Shown piece after piece: positions 1 through 11,900 of a DNA stretch of 64,000 bases; positions within the stretch are counted from its first letter, which is position 1; every line of letters begins with the position of its first letter. This stretch comes from Saccharina japonica (taxonomy: Eukaryota; Sar; Phaeophyceae; Laminariales; Laminariaceae). The DNA lies in contig MEHQ01000067.1 in assembly GCA_008828725.1 (NCBI GenBank), positions 655,197 to 719,196 on the forward strand, given 5' to 3'. A program made the translations under genes and the position numbers. The notes under the pieces were generated by a model. The model did no database searches. It saw only the letters and a list, made by a program, of their open reading frames with translations, and had not been told where the DNA came from.

Positions 1-148
1 GCCAATGCACGGCCATGAAATGTCATGAACGTGCATGAAATGCCAAGACTCCCATGGCCATGACGGAGCCATTGAACTGCCATGATGTTGCCATGGGAGC
101 CCATGGCGGCGTCATGATCGTGCCATGGCACTGCACACCATGAAAAGA
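1..148. repeat. Degenerate CATGG-rich array with about 12-bp spacing
   Basis: The window opens in a degenerate array of CATG and CCATGG cores about 10 to 14 bp apart, with variable bases between them. A similar CCATGG/CATGGCA array lies at 10345-10515 inside intron 6 of gene A. Related arrays with other six-base cores occur at 24.4, 27.1, 28.4, 57.4 and 59.4 kb. No coding function is apparent. The left edge is cut by the window. Confidence 0.6.
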
Positions 149-2403
149 AAAACGACGCACACTCCCCATTTGAAACTCTCGCTGCTCAAAGAATTCGAAG
201 TTTCATAAACTCATATTCTCAAGCGTTTGGAGCTTGAAATCGCTTCCTGAACGTTTCCCGAGGAGTACCGATGTTACATGGTGGGGCATGTAGATGCTCC
301 GGGCCAACCATGGTAACACAACATCTTCGCATAGGGCTGCACATCGGATGCAGTCAGCATTCTATCTGAAATTTAAGAAGAGCATATGCATGCCACTCTC
401 CCGGGTTTCCGGGGGCTTCTCCTTGCTGTCGTATTCTCCGCTCGTCCGGTGTGTTCTGTGACTATCCCAGGCGAACACATCTGGCTTGAATATAAACATT
501 TTCGGTATTGTGGTCGACATAACACACCTGCCTGCCCCTGCCACAACTCCTTTTGCCGACCAGGGAAACCCCATGCGATTCTTCAACTCTGGGGTCGAGA
601 TAGCTCACGATGGATCGCCCGTGTCCGAGATAGTCGGTACACCATCGCAACCCGTCGGTAAAGTCATGACCCAATTGACTCCACCGGGCGACCCTACTCT
701 AAGCGCAAGCGACGCTAGCGTGATTGAAGCGAACGAGGCTGCAGGAGGTCGTGGGCTGCCGAGATTTTCCAAGGGAACAATGGTTGGAGATGGTCTACCT
801 GCGACAACACCGTCTAGTTCATCTAGACCATGGGAGGGGGCACGTTTCCAGGGCACGTACAACGAAGACTTTCTCAGGTGCGCATCACGTGTAACATGCA
901 GATATATTACCTTTACCATTTACTACCTAGTTTTCAGCAACTTTTAGGTTTCGTGCGCTTCCGTCGACGCGCCAAAAAGCTACACAAAAGAAGACTGGAA
1001 GCCACAGCATGGTCAGGCATACTTGTTAATGTGCGTATTCGTTCAGAGTGCAATCCACCTTCGTCGGGGACGAAAATATCACCATGGTGGCATGCCATAT
1101 GTGATTCCCTCGCCGGGCCTTGCACCTAGATATGACATGTCACACAAGTCGGTGGTATTGTCGTTGGCGACACATTCAACTGTTGATGTGGTGCCTATAC
1201 CGCACATCACAGGTTTAAGAACGCCGGAGACTTATCCCACGGTGGGAGTTGCACGTTTTGGCTCAAACATGTCTGACCGGTTGAGACCTTCAAATGAGAA
1301 ACTACCGGTTATATAGTACAACATTTTTACTGGTATATTTGTTTTAGGACTAGTACGAGATACCATAGTAAATAGAACCTACGGTACACCCAAAAACCTA
1401 CATATTTATTATATACCTATTTCTACTATCAATATTTGGTCCTATTTACCATGGTCCACCGTAATAGCGCATACAAAATGTTGGTCGGGTTGCTCGAACT
1501 AAGTTATTCGAAGTCATTATATGATATTAAGCTCGTCGTGTGGGGAGCTCTGAGAATAAGGCACCGCCCCTACCGTGACATTGCTCCAACATACTGTACA
1601 GGGAAAACACACCCTATCAAAATCTGCAATACCTAAGAGGAGGCTATACAACGAGGCCTGGGTGTGTAACCCCATGCGACCTTCATTACCCGTTTCTGCA
1701 TGACTACCACCGCCCAAGTTCGGTTGCTGACCTCGAGCCTGGCATCGCAATCGATTTGGCGGGGGAAACATATGCCCGCGAGCACGAACACATGGGCTGC
1801 TGGACTTTTGAAAAAGAGGCTAGAGAGGAACACGAGGTACGTCAGTCTCCGTGCAGATCTCACGACCCGAACAATCCCTGTGGGTTGAAGGGGGGGTCCT
1901 GGCGGCTTCTGCTGGGCCCTTGGGGGCGACTGAAGCGCCGACACTGCCGTCGAATACAATTTCGCTGTATACAGAGCAGGGTACACGCAGTGAGACGAAC
2001 TTTCTGAAATGTCAGTAGTCAATTAGCGGCGATAGGTCGTGCTACCGACAACATACGTAAAATGGCGACTACTGGGCAGAGTAGTACGTGGGAAGCCTAT
2101 CAGACGAGTACACGCCTCCAACGGCTTCCAACTCCTGACGAAGGTTCCATTTATCGTGGTGTGTGTTCGCCTTCGCACTCTGTCAGTCTGCCGAAGCACA
2201 GAGTTGCCCCGGTGTCGGACAGGAACACGAACTTCGGAACGAGCCTTTGACGCCTCCGAGAGACAAAAGCATGCCAGGTATTTTTCATGATGCTCAGAGT
2301 AGTGGGCGAGTATAACGTTTTTAGAAGAAACAACCTTTGGTCGTTATATGGACCACTAAACAGTAGGCACCACAATAAACAAACTACCTAACAAGCAGTC
2401 TCC
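149..2403. other. No recognised gene
   Basis: Several short open frames overlap here on both strands. The longest plus-strand frame, 486-947, starts without an ATG, has no recognisable domain and shows no homology to the rest of the window. It could be an isolated exon, but nothing supports that. No RNA gene or clear mobile element was seen. Confidence 0.4.
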
Positions 2404-2616
2404 AACGCATGCGACGGTAGAGGTGCACCATTTATTTTCCGTGACCCTGTAGTTGAGGGGCTCTGTACGTTCCTCCCAAAAGCTGATTTGGGAGGAACGT
2501 AAGTGTGCTACCCGATGGAAACTCCCATGGCCTACTGTAGTTCGATCAGACGCGTGCTACGATAGAGGTATATAGCGCTTTTTGCTGATTTTGTTTCTGA
2601 ATGATCGGGCTCCTTA

Positions 2617-2825
2617 GGGCCCGTTTTAACGAAGAAAAAAAAATATTCAATTTGAAAAACAAAAAATCAAATCCGCTTTTCATTGGTCAGAACCCGCACC
2701 ACCACCCAAGATTATACCCCAAGATCCTAATATTTGGTGCTGGTGCGTGTGTTGACCAATGAAAAGCGAACTTGTATTTTTATTTTTCCAAATTGAATTT
2801 ATTTTATACTCGTTAATATGGGCCC
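2617..2825. mobile_element. Tourist-like MITE, copy 1
   Basis: This 209-bp inverted-repeat element begins GGGCCCGTTTTAACGA and ends CGTTAATATGGGCCC. It is flanked by TTA at 2614-2616 and TTA at 2826-2828. A 3-bp TWA duplication and GGGCC-type termini are typical of PIF/Harbinger (Tourist) MITEs. The interior is a second palindrome with AAATCCGCTTTTCATTGGTC arms and GGTGCTGGTGCG near the centre, so the whole unit can fold as one long hairpin. It has no coding capacity. Confidence 0.75.
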
Positions 2826-2828
2826 TTA

Positions 2829-3040
2829 GGGCCCGAGTTAACGAGTATAAAATAAATTCAATTTGGGAAAAAAAAATAAATCAAATTCGCTTTTCATTGG
2901 TCTACACACGCACCAGCACCAAACATTATGTCCCAAGATCCTATTATAATCTTTGGTGCTGGTGCGTGTTGACCAATGAAAAGCGGATTTGATTTTTTTT
3001 TTCCAAATTGATTTTTTTTCTTCTTCGTTAAAACGGGCCC
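2829..3040. mobile_element. Tourist-like MITE, copy 2, abutting copy 1
   Basis: This 212-bp element has the same family termini (GGGCCCGAGTTAACGA to CGTTAAAACGGGCCC). It is separated from copy 1 only by the TTA at 2826-2828, which serves as the right flank of copy 1 and the left flank of copy 2. The right flank is TTG (3041-3043), one change from TTA. The internal inverted arms match copy 1 in opposite orientation, so the two units together form a palindrome of about 420 bp. Confidence 0.75.
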
Positions 3041-3390
3041 TTGACCCAAATTCGTCGTTTTTTTATTCAAGACAATGTGTGTTGCAATATTTTCCATAGT
3101 ATACCTACAGTAGTTCATGGGATTGTTGGTCGGGTAGCACTTTTGGTTTTGTTGCTAAATCGATTTTCGGGTGAGGTATGGAGCTCCTCAAGTGACCACC
3201 CTTATAAGGCAAAAACACGGTGCACCTCTACCGTAGCATTCGTCCACAATGAAATGTTTACGAACACAAGACTGAAAATCCGACTACATTGGGTTACGGA
3301 ACCCGATCATCCGGACAATGTCTCAGCCAAAAAGTGCTAACTCTATCGTAGCACGCGTCCTCGCCGTGATGATAATAATAATTATGTGAT

Positions 3391-3745
3391 CATCGAATAG
3401 TCGGAGTTCCCCCCCCGCCCGCACATTCCTGGTGCGCCCGCTCAAAACAAAGTTTGAGGCACTAGATCGGACGTGTTTTATTTTATAGGACCCTAGGCTC
3501 CACTCCGGCTCGACCACCGACAACTATACTGCCTGCTCGTTGAACAGCATTTAACCCTTAAGATACAATAATACATATGGTCGAAAAATAGTCGGACTCC
3601 ATTCTCCCGCCCATTTGCTCGTGCGCCCGATCAAAGCCAAGTTTGAGGCACTGGCTCGGACATGGGGTCTGTTTAGTGGGGCCCTAGACTCTACTCCCGG
3701 CTCTACCGCCGACAACAATGCTGCCTCCTCTTCGAACGACAAGCG
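3391..3745 (+). repeat. Tandem duplication of about 190 bp overlapping a coding frame
   Basis: The segment from about 3391 to 3545 is repeated diverged at about 3580 to 3735. Both copies carry the series AATAGTCGGA, GTGCGCCCG, AAGTTTGAGGCACT and a Thr/Ser-rich stretch. The second copy is open and joins the long acidic frame that follows; the first is broken by a stop. This may be an exon duplication in which only the downstream unit stayed readable. Confidence 0.5.
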
Positions 3746-5636
3746 GTCCCCTGGCTATCCTTCGGAACCCCTGGGAGCTAGAGAAGAGGAGGGGAATGGA
3801 AAGGACGAAGGGTGTGGAAAAGAGGAGGATCATGGAAACGAGGAGGGTCATGGGAACGAGGAGGGTGATTGGAAAGAGGAGGATCACGGAAACGTGGGAG
3901 GTAACGGAAAAGAGGAGGATCGTGAACAAGAAGAGGGTCATGAAAAGGAGGACGGTCGTGGAACAGAGGGGGGGCATGGGGAGGTTCGAGATGGCAGTGG
4001 TGTCTACTCACCGAGGAGGGTGTGTGAGAGCGTGGCCAATGGGCCTGCTATGCCCCAAGAGGAAAACCCTCATGCATACGAATCGCCGCCTCGCTCTCAT
4101 CGGTCGGGTGAGTCGAGGCGTGCGTACGACCAGGAATGTAGTCGAAGTCCAGAGCTTGTGATGGTCTGGGACGATGGAGAACCACTCGATCGAGGGAAAG
4201 CCGAGAAAACGGTGCCAGCTGATCAAGATCAGGAGTTGCAGGGAAGGCGCCAGCTTTGGTACGTTATTCGAAGACGTGCGGTGCTTGAATTTGTGGACTG
4301 TTGAATAATTGACGAGTATAGCCGAATACGTATTCGATAAGATCGGTACTTTCTATTGACGTATACCTAAGACATGCTTTAGGGATTCTCAAACGCCAAA
4401 CATGTTTTAACGTTTGTGCTGTGAGTCAGGTTTGGTAATAAGCAATACTTGGAATATTACCGTATCGTAACAGTTTAGTATTTCTAGCACGCTTCGATGA
4501 AGGGTACGCCGGGTCAGAGTACTCTTCAACCATGCTCGTCTTTGCAGAGCCTTGCGGCAATTGCTATATTGTCACCCATCAGTTCCATGTCTGTGTAAAT
4601 TGATGAACCCAATACTATCGCCCCTTACACCGTATCCAGGAGATCAACATCGACTAGCCCATCGCCGGCAACCAACTTGGCCCTGGAAATCGACAGCTCT
4701 CAAGAAGAACAAGCCCTTCAGGAAGGCCAAGTCGCAACAAAGGTGCAGCAACGCCCTTCTTCCCCCCCAAGCTTACCAGTCGCAGCCGTTCAGGGTGCGC
4801 ACGCAGTCGACAAGCAGGTACACCTACATGGCGGGGCGCTCTCACTCTCACCATCCACGTTGCCGCAAAAACCCATCGAAGGCGACGGCACCACGGAAAA
4901 TATCCACCGTGCGGGGGCTGGTCCAACGACGGAAGCGAAGCAGCAGCAAGCGAAATGTGGAAATGTTTCACTGTTGCCTTCTTGTGATCTTGGCCCGTCG
5001 GGGAGTGGGGGTAAGGACGAGGGTCTGGAAAAGGTTGGTGGCAAGCATTTCCCATCCAGTGAGCGGGAAGTGACGGTAGTGGGTGTCAAGAGTGCCACTC
5101 CGGTCAATGATCTTGTAGGCGATGCTTGCCCCACGGAAGGTATCCAGACGTCCAACGTTCTTGAATCTCGTGCTTTCCCAGACGCGCTTGGCTCCGATGT
5201 GGTCGAGAAGCACGAGGCACCCAAGGACAAGTCCGCTCCAGACGCGCAGTTAGAAGTCGTCGTCAAATTGAACCAGCCGCGCCACTTGCCACCTCTTGAC
5301 GAGAGTAGCTCAAAGGGCGGGACTCGTAAACGCTCGAGGGACATGGCTGGAAGCGACAGCGAGCAGCAATGCCACCATGAGCGAGAAGAATGCAAAGAAG
5401 AGTCTTCCAGGGTCACTGGGCGGAATGGGAAGTGTAGACGTCAGGAATCGCTTGCAGACCCTGAACGCAAGGTTATTGATGGTAACAGCCGGGTGGGGGC
5501 GAGTCGAGGGCGAATGATGGCCAGCATGCGTGAGCATGACGAGGAGATGGAATCAAAATTGAAGGTTGACGAACGCAGCACCACTACGTGGTATAAAACA
5601 ATCGTCGCATGTTTGACGGCCGAGTGCCGGGGGTAG
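3553..5636 (+). CDS. Possible two-exon gene for an acidic, hydrophilic protein of unknown function
   Basis: Two long plus-strand frames lie 380 bp apart. The first is open from about 3555 and runs past 4258. It contains degenerate Gly/Glu repeats of the type HGNEEG over about 3800-3990. The second is open from before 4640 to the TAG at 5634-5636. It is rich in Ser, Glu, Lys and Gln and has a basic patch (RKRSRD) near 5330. A GTACGT donor at 4259 and an acceptor at 4638-4639 (CCAG) join the frames in phase, giving a Trp codon across the junction. There is no ATG at the start, so any first exon lies further upstream. No known domain was recognised. Composition would suit a nuclear or disordered protein, but a transposon-derived frame is equally possible. 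The join is inference. Confidence 0.3.
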
Positions 5637-8489
5637 GCAGTATATATCAGACACGTCTTAGCAAAAGTGGGCATTTTAGGCTTGGTCCCCTGTTTGGTGC
5701 AGGACAGATGGACAACCAGCGCCGCCTACGGACGGCGTGCACTGTAGGGCCACAGGGAGCCCAATGAGGAGGGCTTCTATGCATGGGTCGACGAATGTAC
5801 TCTTCTTGCCGACAGGGGAGATTTGTAGGACAGCGTTTGTTCTACTGTAGGTGGGTATTATTTGTAGCATACTACTGTATGTCGAAACACGCATGTTGGT
5901 CGAGGAGTAGGGCGATACGGAAGATCTTCGGTTCATCCTGCTCTTGGAGAAGATTAGTGGTGATGCCGGCAGAGGATTGCACTAAAGTCGCAAGTGGAAG
6001 AGTGTCGGCAGGACTGGCAGAGGCATATCATACATAGACGAGCTGTTGGAAGCGAACAGGATGCAAAGGGGGGGGCCTTTGGACTCGAAGGAGGTTCGGG
6101 AACATCAGGGGGGATAGCCTAGAGAGAAGAAAAAACTGACCGCTGTTTTTTTTTTTATTTTATTACCGTCAATCGGCAGCAACTGAGGGGATGCGCGCAT
6201 GGGTCACGCAACTACAAATCGAATACATATTTCAACAGCTTCACATACGTGCAAATATTGAGGAACACCCTTTCCTTTGCATTACAGTTGAGCGGAAACT
6301 CTTGTGCTACCTCTTCAGCCTGTTCAGAGCCTCCCAAGGTCCTTGATGCTGGCCGGTGAGTGCCAAACTCTACCCTGCTCTAAAGTGTGGTCGGTACCAG
6401 CGGGCATACGGCGTAATCGTGTTGGGAATGGGGGTACTAGCGGTTATCGTCACCACTGCTTATATTGCTTCTGAACCGGGGTCAGATCATATCGAATCAA
6501 AAGAAGCGAGCGACTACTGCAACCTTACTAATCTACGTTGTTCCCGGTGATGGACCACGGGTGGGTGGGATCGGAGACCAGCAGGAAGTTATCGCGATGG
6601 GCGGGAGTACTGGTCCAGATCCCTTGGCATATGATACAGTAGTCACCAGGACAATGCACACATCGTGTGTGTGCCTGGTCGATCTCATCGCGCCCAGACA
6701 CAGGGTGTGGACTGCCTACCAAGCGACTGGAGGTTTGCTTCTACACTCGTTTTGAGGAGGACCATGTCACGATTCTGAATTCTTCCTAACAAGGAAAGTA
6801 GCGTGGCAACACAAGGGATTTTAGCTAAAAGCTTAACCCCTCGTTGTCTTGCTTTGTGGCCACCTGCTCACTGATAGCATGTTTCACATGCGCTACACAA
6901 AATTTAGAGGACGTCAATTCGTTGGCTACATCGCAGGAGGAGCATGGGTGGGCGAGAGTTTGGGTCTGACTCTCTTGGAACGCTCTCATTTGGAGACCTG
7001 ATCTTTCATGAGTCAGATGGAGTACATGGGGGGCGTCCTAGGTATGTGTACCGCCGGCTCTAGATATTCGGCCATCGATACGAGGGGGGGGGAAGGGGAC
7101 GACTAAGGGTGCCACAGACAATGTCGACATATAAGAGGTTGCCAAGTGCTATCGGCGGTCGTTGTGAATGCCTCGCCTCGACCACTTGTTTTCTTATTTC
7201 CCGTCGGCTGGTCGTTTTTCGCTGGGCTACACATTGCTTGCCTACCCCCATGCGCCTGCTCTTGCTCCGTTTCCGTTTCAGTTTATCCCCTTAAGCAGGA
7301 GTACGCTCACCTGGAGTAAGCCTCGATTCCATTTGTTTAATCGGCGAATGTCAATTTGTTTACATCAGGTATTTTCTTTTGATGTGCACAGTTTGTGCGT
7401 TTTCTCCGACCGAGTGTTGCTCGATACACTTGGTTGTTGAAGGTCGTTGACTTCGGCACTTTTGCGTTCCGTACGTTGAACTTGTCTCGCGACCATTTAC
7501 TAGGTGCTAGACTTGAGCCGCATAATATGAAAACAGAGATGACACAAACCACATCAAGAAGTGCATTCAGGTTCGAAAAGGCTCTCCACGGCCTATGTGT
7601 GCGGCGATGCCGTTTGTTGCGAAAAACAATTAATTTATTGCGGCCCGTTTGATATTTGAACCAGCAAGGAACGACAGCTAGTTATAGTTTCTGCTTGCAA
7701 TAATACACCCGGAGGCATCAGCAGCAGCAGCTGACGATGTTACTCGAAAATGATAGATACCATACCATGAATACTCCGAATACTCAGCTTGGCGAGCAGC
7801 TTCTTTATCCGACGATTTGGCTGGCCAATCAAATTGGATCTATCGGTGAACACAAATATGCATTCCAAGTGGCACCACTGTGACACCTGGCATACTTTAG
7901 AGCTTCATGTATTGCATACTCGTATGGCATAGGACAAAGGCAAAACTAACTAAATGACACCCCGTATTCGTACAACTCTACACGATTATCATGCGCCAGT
8001 CCTCTACAGGGAGCACCAGACACACGCAACGCAGTCAGGGGGTAATATCACCCCATCAACTAATATACTGAGCTCTCAAAAACCACACATTACCTGGAAA
8101 CACCGTGTGCATACGTATACAACAATAAGTACCGAATTAACCCCCTACTGTATGAACAGCAAATAACCCTCGTAGACAGGTTTGTTTAGCTTGTTTTCGG
8201 ATCCATTCATCGACTCCCAAAAATCGAAAAACAAAACGTCGATCCGGACAGGCAGCAAACAAAGTCCGTCATGACGTCACCACGAGAACATCGAGTCGTC
8301 CTCCGACAGCACCAAATAAAGCCCCTGCCATACATACAGCCCCCTGAGAACAAGTATCAGGGCTCACAAAACAACAACTGTTATCAACCAGGCGACATGC
8401 AAGCCATTGAAACGAGAACGAAACAACTAAATGCCCCCCTTCCTTACAGTAATCTGCACAAAACGCTTAACTGGTAACGATTCTCCCGA
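5637..8489. other. No recognised gene
   Basis: Only short overlapping frames without recognisable motifs are present, with a few homopolymer runs (for example T-rich at about 6146-6165). No repeat family shared with the rest of the window was noticed. It may be intergenic sequence between the 3' end of gene A and the plus-strand frames to the left. Confidence 0.4.
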
Positions 8490-8978
8490 CAAGCCTTAGC
8501 TCTCACCACGGCCACCAGTTGACCCACACGAAGGGTCTGCGTGCGACTGTTTCCTTACGATCGACTTCATACACTAATATAGATACACAAATATAGGCTC
8601 CTGGGCCTTTTCAAGCGACAAGCGGCTCTTCGTGGGCAAACATACGCCTATCTCCCAAGCAAACGCCATGCATCTCCCGAGCAAAACTAGCGTTTGGCGA
8701 AAAACAGCAGCCCTTGTAAGGACTCGCCATTCGGCGACTACTACTATTACACATCGCTGAGGAATTGCAGGGATTCCAGATCGTAAAACGACAGTGTGTC
8801 GCCTGTCCACACGTACATTGGATTCATTCCAACAGTATGAAATAAACCCCGAACCGTGCGTGACTGTGAGACAATATCTGCATTGCTCGTACATACGGGG
8901 AATAGGCGCATGCGCACCATCTCCAAGCTGGCAATCCCGCCGGGTCCGCGGAAGACGGCGGTCTGTATACAATGTTTC
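8490..8978 (-). other. Conserved 3' flank of gene A
   Basis: The roughly 370 to 490 bp after the gene A stop codon align in patches with the same positions after genes B (about 31550-32104) and C (about 62425-62902). Shared blocks include GGTCTGC, the TAGGC..GGGCC..CTTYTCA..CG stretch at about 8593-8616, and ACTCGCC(A/G)TTCGGCGAC near 8720. This is either a retained 3' UTR or simply the extent of the segment copied when the genes duplicated. No coding frame is conserved across the copies. Confidence 0.5.
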
Positions 8979-11900
8979 TTAAGGTTGGCAGACGGGGTCT
9001 TGACCGCTAGCGTACACATCCGAACAGTTGCCGAACTGTAGCGATATTGGTTGTTGCCAGTGGTGGCCATCAGCCCAGGTCGTGTGTCCAGGAGGTCGTG
9101 GTTGGCGAGGCGGCGGGGGTGTAGGGTGGCGGGCGGTATGGTATAGGAACACGTACGAGGCAATGTCAGTGACCAGGATGGCGAGAGGTTTCATCCAAGC
9201 AGCAACGCCCACGCAAGCGCGACGTACGGGCGACAAATAGTCAACTCACGGAGGAGTAGTGCCAACGCATGTGCTCAGCAAGGACATTCCTTACAACGGT
9301 CTAGCTCATTTTAGCGAGGAACACTTGGAACAGTCTTCCACCTGCTCCAAAAAACAGCGTGAATAGCGTGAGCGACCAACCGCGGTTGTTTCTCCCAAAT
9401 AATATAATACAGGAATTTCGTGTGACACCGAATTCGCAGTACGACATGCATGGATACCAAGACACCAAGTGACCGAGGCGAATCTCACCGCGAAGTTGTT
9501 GATGTAGGCAACTGCACCATCTGTAGTCAACGAGCCGCCATCATCGATGTACACGGCTCCCCCCTTACAACGAGGCCGAAGTAGAAGTTTAGCAAACGTA
9601 GTGTAAGTTAACAACACGACAGGGAAACGAGCGGGACACAAGAGCAGGAACGGTTATGATCGATTCGAGACAGCTGCGAAGTTGGGGACTGGGATCCTGT
9701 CTTACCGTTCGCGATCGTCAACAGATTGACGCACATCAGAGAAATGGCGCCCCACGCGCCAATTGGGCCAGAGTCAGGGCAGATCTAAGCAGACTGCACT
9801 GCTCCAGGCCTCATGCTGGGATGAAAGCGTTGCGCACGTAATTCCTCACGTGGACATGCGAGTTTCGCGAACGGCAAGCTTTTTGCGCATCATAGAGCAG
9901 TGCGCGGTCTCCCATTGTTTTGCTTTTTTAGGTTACTTCCATGGGATCTTCCGCCAACTGCCGTGGAAGTATTTTTGTTTTCCATGGAAGTTGAAGTTGA
10001 TGTAAGATTACGTGGAAACTGGCTTTAGATTCATGGGAGTTGTGTAAGCTTCCATCGAAGTCCACTGATTCTAAGTTTACTTCCATGGAAGCATATCTGT
10101 ATCTACTTCCATCTACCCTCTTCCCTCCCAGGCCTGATCCCACCCAGATTTATCCTATTTGGTACCCTGTTCCCACACACCGCCGGAGACCCACCGGCCA
10201 CTCTAATTTACTCCAGACGTGTGTACTGAGAGCTTCCACGCCCACCACCAACAGTGAAAAAATCCACATGCTTCCATGGAAGCTTCCACCAACTTCCATT
10301 GACGTAAATTAACTTCCAAATTTACCAGGGATCTACAGCATTTGACTTTGTCATGGCATGTCAAGCCATTGCCATGGCATTATCATGGGCTACCATGTCA
10401 TTGCCGTAGGAGCCCATGATGTGCCATGACAATGCCATGAGCCGCCATGGCGATTGTCATGGCAGTGCCATGCACGCTATGACATCCCATGGGGGATACC
10501 ATGACGCGCCATGACAAAGTCAAATAATGCACACCCCCCAAATTTACTTCCATTGGAAGTAAAATTCCTCCATATAACTTTTTTCTACTTCTATATTACT
10601 GCTATGGAAGTAAAACCTACTCCCATGGAAATATATTTACTTCCATGGAAGCTTCCACCAACTTCATGGAAGCTTCCACTAGCTTTCATGGAGGTAGACC
10701 ATAAAGGTGGAAGTGAATGCCAATGGGAGTCCATGGACGGAATTCATGGAAGATAGTGGAAATAGATGAAAGGCGGTGGGCAACTATGGAAGTTAATGGA
10801 AGTTTGGAACACCGTGGGAGTAGATGAGAAGGGAATACAAATTAAACCAGCAATTCCTAAAAGGTGTATGTGGAAGCTCTTGGGAGCTTCCGCCGAAAGT
10901 TGTTGTGGAAGCTCCACTTGACAGAAGTTGGTGAAGGCTTCCACTTTCACGAACAGTGGGACTTTCCATGTACTTATATGGAAGCTTCCATGAACATCCA
11001 TGGAGGTAGCAAATATCATTATTTCCATGGAATCAAAACTTAATTTCACGAAAGCTTTCACCAACTTCCATTAAAAATACATTATTTCCATGGAACCAGC
11101 CACGAATTTCCATGGAAGTTGTGAAAGGAAGTACAAAATCGATTTATAAGTATGTGGTGGACAGCCAGGGTGTGGGCTACTCTCCAATAGTTTTAGCGCT
11201 CGAATATTCTTCAACAGCTTTACCGTAAAGCTTAGAGTGTCATTCCTCATTGAGGTATGTATGGTCATCAACTCTGCAAATAGATCGAACAATCGAAATA
11301 CGTTATTCTGAAGGATGTAAACCATCTGCTAATCAGATAATGTTTGCCCGAGCAAGCGGTTCATCCATGCGAGGAACATAAATAACACAGCGCGGCAGAC
11401 AGGCAGGCAGGACCGCAGGTGCAAGATGATATCTCGCCGAACAGCCACGAGTATTCCAAACGGTACCTAGTATACCGGAATATCTCCAGTTCACTCACAT
11501 CCCCCCTAGCAAATCCGTCGCGGAAGTTGATATCGCCGCCAATGGAAACAGATCCGTTGGTGTACATGTGGCCACCGACCGCCCTGCTGATTCCCTGATT
11601 GTCGTGCAGTACGTGTTTTGTGACGTCGGGTAGGGAGATTACTGTGCCAAGCGCTTATCATTCCCTAAAACATGTGTACTACTGACTTTCCTTTGTGTCG
11701 TGCTTGGTCAAATGTCTAACATACGAGGGTGCTCTCGGGAAATGACCGCCGTCTACAGCAGTTGCCTTTCCGATATCTACCGAAGGCACTGTTGATGGCT
11801 CGTTTCTCACCAGTGCATCGTTACCCCTGATATACCCAGCGGTTTCCAGGATGGTGGTACCGAGGTTGTACAGAGCGCCCCCACTTGCGCCGACGTTGAA

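Larger units (their letters stand above)
2404..3362. mobile_element. Nested non-autonomous elements with shared inverted ends
   Basis: Two left-type ends lie at about 2408-2432 (ATGCGACGGTAGAGGTGCAC and onward) and 2550-2567 (ACGCGTGCTACGATAGAG). Two right-type ends lie at about 3210-3240 and 3341-3358. The 2550-2567 sequence is an exact 18-bp inverted match to 3341-3358, and the 2408 end matches the 3210 end. All four are variants of one terminus, so an element of this family appears to have inserted inside a relative. Two MITEs then landed in the middle. Another right-type end occurs near 31168-31195. No transposase frame is present. The superfamily is unknown. Confidence 0.55.

Noticed and set aside
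8747-9163. 138-aa minus-strand frame overlapping the last exon of gene A
   Set aside because: It is in a different frame from the conserved exon 8 reading and has no counterpart in genes B and C.
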